Below are positions 5,962 to 10,685 of a DNA stretch of 10,685 nt, one piece after another. The notes below the pieces were generated by a model. It searched no databases, was not told the DNA's origin, and was given only the letters and a program-made list of their open reading frames with translations. Origin of the DNA: JBFKOL01 sp041628815 (GTDB lineage: Bacteria > Bacteroidota > Bacteroidia > Chitinophagales > Saprospiraceae). The position numbers and the translations under genes are program-made. How positions within the stretch are numbered: the stretch's first letter is position 1; every line of letters starts with the position of its first letter. The stretch lies in contig JBFKOL010000128.1 of assembly GCA_041628815.1 (NCBI GenBank), positions 1 to 10,685 on the forward strand. The letters are read 5' to 3'.

Positions 5962-8586
5962 TTGAGTAAGTCTAAGAGTCATAAACTCACTCCTCTTATG
6001 CGTCAGTATTTTGAAATGAAAGCTACGCATAAAGATGCGATACTGTTATTCAGGGTAGGTGACTTTTACGAAACATTCGGCGAAGATGCCATTGTGGCAT
6101 CCAATGTATTGGGAATTGTTCTCACCTCGCGCAACAACGGAGGGTCTAATATTGAATTGGCTGGATTTCCCCATCATTCCCTGGATTTGTACCTGCCCAG
6201 ATTGGTTAAGGCAGGTTATCGCGTTGCCATCTGTGAGCAGCTTGAAAAGCCCAGTAGGGAAAAGAAGATCGTCAAGCGGGGGGTAACCGATGTGGTTACG
6301 CCAGGCTTAGGGACCTCTGACACCCTATTGGATCATAAAGAAAACAATTTCATCGCATCACTTTTTTTTGGAGAAGGAGCAGCGGCATGTGCCTTTCTCG
6401 ATCTGTCGACAGGTGAGTTTTGTCTTTTCGAAGGAGCTCCTCATCAGGTCCAGAAACTGCTCAGCACCTACAATCCGAAGGAGCTTCTTTATTCCAAAAG
6501 CCAGGAGGAAGCACAGCGGCGGATGACCAGGGAAGCTTATTATACGTATGGTCTTGACGACTGGGTATTTCAATATGATTATGCAAGAGACCAGTTAACC
6601 GACCTTTTCAAGGTATCCGGACTGAAGGGGTATGGCATCGATTCCTGCAGGCTCGGTGTAGTGACAGCAGGTGTGATCATCCATTACCTGGCATCGACTG
6701 AAAACCGGCGACTGGATCACATCACGCAAGTTCGGCGGATACAGCTTGAGTCCTATGTGTGGCTGGATCAATTTACCATCCGCAATCTGGAATTATTGCA
6801 CTCCAACCATCCATCAGGGATTCCTCTTGTGGAGGTATTGGACCGGACCATAACTGCCATGGGAGGACGGTTGCTCAGAAAATGGGTGGTTTTACCCCTG
6901 ACCGATCCCGAAGAGATTGCTATTCGTCATGATGCTGTTGAATGCCTTTACAGCCAAGAGTCTAAATCTATAGAACTGGAGGAGGCATTGAAGGGCATCA
7001 GCGATTTAGAGCGCATCATTGCTAGGGTAGCGCTGGCAAAGGTCAGCCCTCGAGAGCTCTTACAGCTTGCAGATTCATTGAGGGCCATTCCCGTAATCCA
7101 GGAGTTGTTTTCCGAAGAGGACATGTCACCGTTGCATCGTCTTTCCGGAGGATTGGAGCCATTGATTGAATTGGTGACTTACATCAATGAGAGCATTGAT
7201 GAGGAAGCACCGGTGAATCTATTGAAGGGAGGTGTGATAGCCAATGGTTATGACGAGGATTTGGACCAATTGCGATCATTGATCCGCGATAGCAAGGAGC
7301 ATCTGCAAAAAGTGCTCGATGCGGCCATCGAGGAAACAGGTATATCCAATCTAAAGATTGGCTTCAACAATGTCTTTGGTTATTATTTTGAAGTCACCAA
7401 CCGGTATAAAGACCATGAGCTCATACCTGCTTCGTGGGTTAGAAAACAGACGCTGACCAACTCCGAGAGATACATATCAGAAGATCTCAAGAAGCTCGAG
7501 TCGGCCATTCTCGGGGCCGAAGAGAAAATACTTGCGCTTGAGGTCAAGCTTTTTGAACGCATTGTTGATCACGTTGGTAAGTATATACCTGTTGTACAGA
7601 AAAATGCTACCATCCTTTCCACGCTCGATTGCTTGAACGGTTTTGCCAAGCTGGCTATCAAGCAGGATTATTCGCGGCCGCACATGATTCAAGAAGGAGC
7701 TATCCACATTGAAGAAGGCAGGCATCCTGTCATTGAAGCTCACCTCCCACTGGGCGAATCCTACATTCCCAATGATGTAACAGTGGACAGCGACCAGGAC
7801 CAGATTCTTTTAATTACGGGACCCAATATGTCTGGCAAATCGGCCATCCTCCGTCAGACGGCATTGATCTGTCTGATGGCTCAGATGGGTTCTTTTGTTC
7901 CGGCTAAATACGCGAGGATAGGCATTGTGGACCGGGTATTCACACGTGTTGGCGCTTCCGATAACATCTCAACAGGTGAGTCTACCTTCATGGTGGAAAT
8001 GATAGAGACAGCTTCCATCCTCAACAACCTTTCGCCGAGAAGCCTGATACTCCTGGACGAGATTGGGCGCGGGACAAGCACCTACGATGGTATATCCATT
8101 GCATGGTCGATCGTAGAGCACTTGCACGAGCACGATTACCGGCCAAAAACCCTTTTTGCTACACATTATCATGAATTGAGCCAGCTTGAAGAAAAATACG
8201 ACCGCATTGCCAATTTCAATGTAGCGACCAAAGAGCACGGTGATCATATTATATTTCTGAGGAAATTACTCCCTGGAAGCACCAACCAAAGTTTTGGAAT
8301 TCAGGTAGCGCAAATGGCTGGCGTGCCAGGCTCGATCATCCGCCGTTCACGGACCATTCTGCGATCGCTGCAACAAAAGTCGGTTGAAAGGGATAAAACC
8401 CGCGAAAAATTATCCGGTATTGGTCTGAACAATGGCGAACGGCAGCTGTCATTTTTCACCCGGGATCCAGTCAGCAAGGCTATAGAAGAAGAGCTCGAAC
8501 ACCTGGATATCAATTCTATGACACCCATAGAGTGTATGATGAAGTTGCAGGAACTGGCTCTGTTGGTGAGAGAAAAGGCCCATTAG
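5962..8586 (+). CDS. mutS: DNA mismatch repair ATPase MutS
   Basis: MutS binds mispaired bases and small loops and, with MutL, starts mismatch repair. From TTG 5962 the product is 874 residues (E. coli has 853). In that numbering: the N-terminal mismatch-binding domain with TPLM (10-13) and the Phe-x-Glu wedge GDFYETFG (F35, E37; E. coli F36, E38); the connector domain to about 250; the core/clamp helices, including NLKIGFNNVFGYYFEVT; the ATPase domain with Walker A GPNMSGKS (620-627), the ST(G/S)EST..VEM region, Walker B LILLDEIGRGTST (D699, E700) and FATHYHEL; and a C-terminal QLSFF (828-832) that fits a beta-clamp-binding motif. The frame is open upstream to a TTG at 5926. I prefer TTG 5962 because it gives MSKSKSHKLTPLM, the usual spacing to F-x-E, and follows the purine run AAAGAAAG. 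ATG 5998 would delete TPLM. The stop overlaps that of the convergent ffh. Confidence 0.97.
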   Translation: MSKSKSHKLTPLMRQYFEMKATHKDAILLFRVGDFYETFGEDAIVASNVLGIVLTSRNNGGSNIELAGFPHHSLDLYLPRLVKAGYRVAICEQLEKPSREKKIVKRGVTDVVTPGLGTSDTLLDHKENNFIASLFFGEGAAACAFLDLSTGEFCLFEGAPHQVQKLLSTYNPKELLYSKSQEEAQRRMTREAYYTYGLDDWVFQYDYARDQLTDLFKVSGLKGYGIDSCRLGVVTAGVIIHYLASTENRRLDHITQVRRIQLESYVWLDQFTIRNLELLHSNHPSGIPLVEVLDRTITAMGGRLLRKWVVLPLTDPEEIAIRHDAVECLYSQESKSIELEEALKGISDLERIIARVALAKVSPRELLQLADSLRAIPVIQELFSEEDMSPLHRLSGGLEPLIELVTYINESIDEEAPVNLLKGGVIANGYDEDLDQLRSLIRDSKEHLQKVLDAAIEETGISNLKIGFNNVFGYYFEVTNRYKDHELIPASWVRKQTLTNSERYISEDLKKLESAILGAEEKILALEVKLFERIVDHVGKYIPVVQKNATILSTLDCLNGFAKLAIKQDYSRPHMIQEGAIHIEEGRHPVIEAHLPLGESYIPNDVTVDSDQDQILLITGPNMSGKSAILRQTALICLMAQMGSFVPAKYARIGIVDRVFTRVGASDNISTGESTFMVEMIETASILNNLSPRSLILLDEIGRGTSTYDGISIAWSIVEHLHEHDYRPKTLFATHYHELSQLEEKYDRIANFNVATKEHGDHIIFLRKLLPGSTNQSFGIQVAQMAGVPGSIIRRSRTILRSLQQKSVERDKTREKLSGIGLNNGERQLSFFTRDPVSKAIEEELEHLDINSMTPIECMMKLQELALLVREKAH

Positions 8587-9938
8587 AATTTACCCATCCC
8601 CGGACCACCCATTTTTTGCATGTTGGCCATGAAGTTTTGCATGTTCTTTCCCTTGCTCATCATGTGCATCATTTTACGCATCTGGTTGAATTGTTTCATG
8701 AACATGTTGATTTCGTGCAGATTATGTCCGCAACCCCTGGCAATTCGTTTTTTGCGGCTCATGTTCATCAGTTCGGGATTCAGTCGTTCCTCCGGGGTCA
8801 TTGACAATATGATGGCTTCCACCTTGTTGAAGGCATTGTTGTCGATGTCGAGATTTTTGGTCAGCTTATTCATGCCGGGAATCATACCCATGAGGCTTTT
8901 CAGATCACCCATCTTCCGTATCTGATTGATTTGCTTGTGGAAGTCGTTGAAATCAAACTTATTTTTCTTGATTTTTTTCTCGAGCTTTTTGGCTTCTTCT
9001 TCGTCAAACTGGTCTTGTGCTCTTTCGACAAAAGAAATGATATCCCCCATCCCTAAAATGCGCTGGGCCATCCTGTCGGGATAAAAGACGTCGAGTTTGT
9101 CCATTTGTTCACCCGTACTGATGAACTTGATTGGCTTTCCAACGGTATATTTTACAGACAGAGCTGCTCCTCCACGCGTATCGCCATCGAGTTTAGTAAG
9201 GACTACCCCGTCGTAATTGATGCGGTCGTTGAAGGCTTTGGCCGTATTGACAGCATCCTGTCCTGTCATTGAGTCTACGACAAACAAGACTTCGTTTGGC
9301 TCAATACCATCCTTGATGTTGGAAATTTCGTCCATCATATGTTGGTCGATGGCAAGTCGACCCGCGGTATCCACGATGACCACATCCAGCTTGTTTTCCA
9401 CAGCGTGTACCACCCCGTTTTGAGCGATTTCAACAGGGTTTTTATTCCCTTCCTCCTTGTAGACTTCAACACCTACCTGTCCGGCAAGAACGCCAAGTTG
9501 GTCTACTGCAGCTGGCCTGTATACGTCACAGGCCACCAGTAGTGGTTTTTTATTCTTTTTCTCTTTGAGAAACTTAGCCAACTTCCCGGAAAAAGTAGTT
9601 TTACCTGAACCCTGTAACCCTGCAATCAGAATGACGGTCGGCTTACCGGTAAGGTTAAGACCGACTGCATCTCCACCCATCAGCGCGGTCATTTCATCCA
9701 TTACGATCTTGACCATGAGTTCGCCTGGCCTGACAGAGCGCAAAACGTTGGCTTTGCCCAGTGCTTCATCCTTTACCTTATCGGTAAATTCCTTGGCTAT
9801 CTTGTAGTTCACATCGGCTGCCACCAGGGCACGCCGTATTTCCTTCACCGATTGGGCAATATTGATCTCTGTGAGCTTTCCTTCTCCCTTTAGATTCTTG
9901 AAGGCCCCTTCGAGCCTGTCGCTAAGACTTTCAAACAT
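8583..9938 (-). CDS. ffh: Signal recognition particle GTPase Ffh
   Basis: Ffh (the SRP54 homologue) binds the SRP RNA and emerging signal or transmembrane sequences, and with FtsY delivers ribosomes to the membrane. The 451-residue protein is full length. The N domain (about 1-90, with IRRALVAADVN) precedes the G domain: G1 GLQGSGKTT (107-115), DVYRPAA (138-144), G3 DTAGR (190-194), G4 TKLDGDTRGG (248-257) and the following ISTGE. The M domain starts near 320 and carries the RNA-binding SRKKRIARGCG (394-404), then a methionine-rich helix and tail (MFMKQFNQMRKMMHMM, ending GGPGMGKF) that forms the signal-sequence groove. The ATG at 9938 gives the canonical MFESLSDRL start. A candidate promoter lies about 17 nt upstream. 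The stop overlaps the mutS stop by 4 nt; no terminator fits between them. Confidence 0.98.
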   Translation of the reverse strand: MFESLSDRLEGAFKNLKGEGKLTEINIAQSVKEIRRALVAADVNYKIAKEFTDKVKDEALGKANVLRSVRPGELMVKIVMDEMTALMGGDAVGLNLTGKPTVILIAGLQGSGKTTFSGKLAKFLKEKKNKKPLLVACDVYRPAAVDQLGVLAGQVGVEVYKEEGNKNPVEIAQNGVVHAVENKLDVVIVDTAGRLAIDQHMMDEISNIKDGIEPNEVLFVVDSMTGQDAVNTAKAFNDRINYDGVVLTKLDGDTRGGAALSVKYTVGKPIKFISTGEQMDKLDVFYPDRMAQRILGMGDIISFVERAQDQFDEEEAKKLEKKIKKNKFDFNDFHKQINQIRKMGDLKSLMGMIPGMNKLTKNLDIDNNAFNKVEAIILSMTPEERLNPELMNMSRKKRIARGCGHNLHEINMFMKQFNQMRKMMHMMSKGKNMQNFMANMQKMGGPGMGKF

Positions 9939-9954
9939 GCATGTAAAATTTGCA

Positions 9955-9962
9955 CAAATATA
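9955..9962 (-). promoter_or_regulatory. Candidate Bacteroidota -7 promoter element for ffh
   Basis: Read on the minus strand this is TATATTTG, an exact match to the Bacteroidota -7 consensus TAnnTTTG, and it lies 16 nt before the ffh ATG. This predicts a very short leader of roughly 10 nt. No TTTG/TTG -33 element is seen at the normal spacing; that position is filled by the 9978-9989 palindrome. The match is to a six-base consensus in AT-rich DNA, so chance occurrence is possible. Confidence 0.45.
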
Positions 9963-9977
9963 AAGGCTTTCCCGTTT

Positions 9978-9989
9978 GGTCGCGCGACC
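9978..9989. promoter_or_regulatory. Perfect 12-bp palindrome upstream of ffh (possible operator)
   Basis: GGTCGCGCGACC is a perfect dyad, followed 2 nt later by a second perfect 8-bp palindrome, AGGCGCCT (9992-9999). The first lies 15-27 nt upstream of the candidate -7 box of ffh, where a -33 element or activator site would be. A protein-binding site is inference; the sequence alone shows only the symmetry and position. Confidence 0.3.
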
Positions 9990-10010
9990 TTAGGCGCCTC
10001 GATTCACGGT

Positions 10011-10098
10011 GGGATCCGGTAGCGACAGGCCATACCCGCGCACATCCTGGGTCGAAAGAATGAGAACTTTGTGTATCGGGGAGGTTCGCTGCCTGGTA
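10011..10098. other. GC-rich foldable element, candidate structured RNA of unknown strand
   Basis: On the plus strand GGTAGCGA (10018-10025) pairs with TCGCTGCC (10086-10093) through eight pairs, one of them G-U. Three more pairs can form outside a mismatch (ATC 10014-10016 with GGT 10095-10097). Inside, CCCG (10035-10038) pairs with CGGG (10077-10080) and CACA (10041-10044) with TGTG (10070-10073), leaving an apical loop of about 25 nt. It does not match tRNA, SRP RNA, tmRNA or 6S patterns that I know. The fold may be incidental, since one frame through it looks partly coding. Confidence 0.25.
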
Positions 10099-10198
10099 TT
10101 GAGTATATGCCACCCAACAATTCTATTGATGATGACCATTAGATAATAGAACTTCCAAGGAATTTGTATAACTTTTTTAGTAATATAAAAAAAATTGT

Positions 10199-10242
10199 TA
10201 TTGAGAGAGTTAACGGGGTATACTCTCGATTTTTTCTCAATA
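10199..10242. repeat. AT-rich inverted repeat / terminator-like hairpin
   Basis: TATTGAGA (10199-10206) is a perfect 8-bp complement of TCTCAATA (10235-10242). An inner pair, GAGAGT (10205-10210) with ACTCTC (10222-10227), shares bases with it, so two alternative folds exist. The inner hairpin is followed by a run of six T (10230-10235), giving a terminator-like shape on the plus strand. No plus-strand gene ends nearby, so a role as terminator would require an unannotated transcript from the GC-rich stretch upstream. Confidence 0.35.
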
Positions 10243-10315
10243 TTTTCTATGATCTTAGCGGGTCGAAAAGTATATGATTGTATATTTATCGCTCGCATCC
10301 AAGACAAATGATCCA

Positions 10316-10685
10316 ATGAGAAACTTTCTACCTGTTTTTTTGGCCATGTTTGTGCTTAGCAGTCCTGCATTTACCCAGAATTGGAGTCCTGGCATGATCG
10401 GGACAGGCATCAAGCCTGACCTGGAAATCGACGCCAACGGCGTAGTCCATATTGCCGTCATGAAGGAAAACCCTTCAAATGGATTTATAAAGTTATACTC
10501 CATATCCGAAAATAATGTCGATTCGTCGATTGTCACGACTGCGTATGTGTATGGTCCGATGGACCTGGAACTTGATAATCAGCAACGACCGAATATCGTA
10601 TATCACGACCATTCCCTTGCGGATGGTGATGCGTCACTTGCTACCTGGAACGGATCCGGATGGACCATCCAACAGATTGCCAGCA
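10316..10685 (+). CDS. Secreted protein, N-terminal part only (3' truncated by window edge)
   Basis: An ATG at 10316 opens a frame that stays open to the window end, giving 123 residues. The N-terminus MRNFLPVFLAMFVLSSPAFT followed by QNW is a typical signal peptide. The mature part is rich in Asp, Asn, Gly and aromatics, with two similar segments: DLEIDANGVVHIAVM (residues about 36-50) and LELDNQQRPNIVYHD (about 83-97), the second followed by SLATWNGSGWTIQQI. These look like successive blades of a beta-propeller of the kind found in large Bacteroidota secreted proteins, which often end in a type IX secretion sorting domain. The C-terminus is missing, so the sorting domain and the family cannot be confirmed. 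The gene is divergent from ffh. It matches neither a known enzyme motif nor any neighbour. Confidence 0.75.
   Translation, partial: MRNFLPVFLAMFVLSSPAFTQNWSPGMIGTGIKPDLEIDANGVVHIAVMKENPSNGFIKLYSISENNVDSSIVTTAYVYGPMDLELDNQQRPNIVYHDHSLADGDASLATWNGSGWTIQQIAS

Larger units (their letters stand above)
9939..10315. other. Intergenic region between ffh and the divergent secreted-protein gene
   Basis: This 377-bp gap has two halves of different composition. About 9971-10110 is GC-rich, can fold (10011-10098) and on the plus strand also reads as a stop-broken frame (9963-10142). About 10110-10300 is strongly AT-rich and holds a hairpin at 10199-10242. TATATTTA at 10281-10288 is one base from the Bacteroidota -7 consensus and is the best promoter candidate for the gene starting at 10316. 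Being next to ffh, the gap was checked for SRP RNA; the GGAA-tetraloop signature with its flanking conserved loop bases is not there. Confidence 0.5.

Noticed and set aside
8730..8760. The Ffh M-domain RNA-binding motif reads ARGCG rather than the often quoted GSG form
   Set aside because: E. coli Ffh also has GCG at this position, so it is a normal variant.
9939..10110. SRP RNA (ffs) gene next to ffh
   Set aside because: Neither strand has the conserved GGAA-tetraloop hairpin with the flanking AGCAG / CAGG loop bases, so I cannot support it.
9990..10316. A 108-codon minus-strand frame covering most of the ffh upstream gap
   Set aside because: It crosses an AT-rich, hairpin-containing region, shows no domain or signal features, and starts within the start codon of the divergent secreted-protein gene.

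Overview
This window is mostly ordinary chromosomal sequence from a member of the Bacteroidota. The evidence is the Bacteroidota-style Ffh and MutS proteins, A-rich leaders without strong Shine-Dalgarno sites, one exact TAnnTTTG -7 promoter box upstream of ffh, and several exported proteins (a small outer-membrane barrel, an SdiA-regulated-type propeller, a PAP2 protein). The lineage may be Saprospirales/Chitinophagales-like, but that is inference and weaker than the phylum call.

Layout. Bases 1-612 hold the 3' part of a gamma-glutamyltransferase gene, essentially the whole catalytic small subunit. A four-helix membrane protein of unknown function follows 9 nt later (622-1029). It converges on and overlaps the end of holA (DNA polymerase III delta subunit, minus strand). 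About 470 bp then carry no intact gene but contain a possible rhodanese-domain relic. Next come a small outer-membrane beta-barrel protein (2508-3071), a strong intrinsic terminator (3141-3180), and a GTG-started fructosamine/ketosamine kinase (3195-4058). Converging on the kinase is a two-gene minus-strand unit: an SdiA-regulated-type propeller protein (5845-4904) and a PAP2 phosphatase (4911-4102), overlapping by 8 nt. Divergent from that unit is mutS (about 5962-8586), whose stop codon overlaps the stop codon of the convergent ffh (9938-8583).

Upstream of ffh is a 377-bp gap with an ffh promoter candidate, a perfect 12-bp palindrome where the -33 element would be expected, a GC-rich foldable stretch and an AT-rich hairpin. 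From 10316 to the window edge is the start of a secreted protein, present only as its N-terminal 123 residues.

Functionally the set covers replication and repair (holA, mutS), protein targeting (ffh), glutathione and gamma-glutamyl metabolism (ggt), protein deglycation (fructosamine kinase family) and envelope or lipid functions (PAP2, propeller, barrel). I see no CRISPR array, tRNA, rRNA, insertion sequence, phage gene or recognisable defence system. The parts most worth a second look are the two longer intergenic regions and the tight overlapping 3' ends of convergent genes. I found no convincing undescribed multi-gene system.
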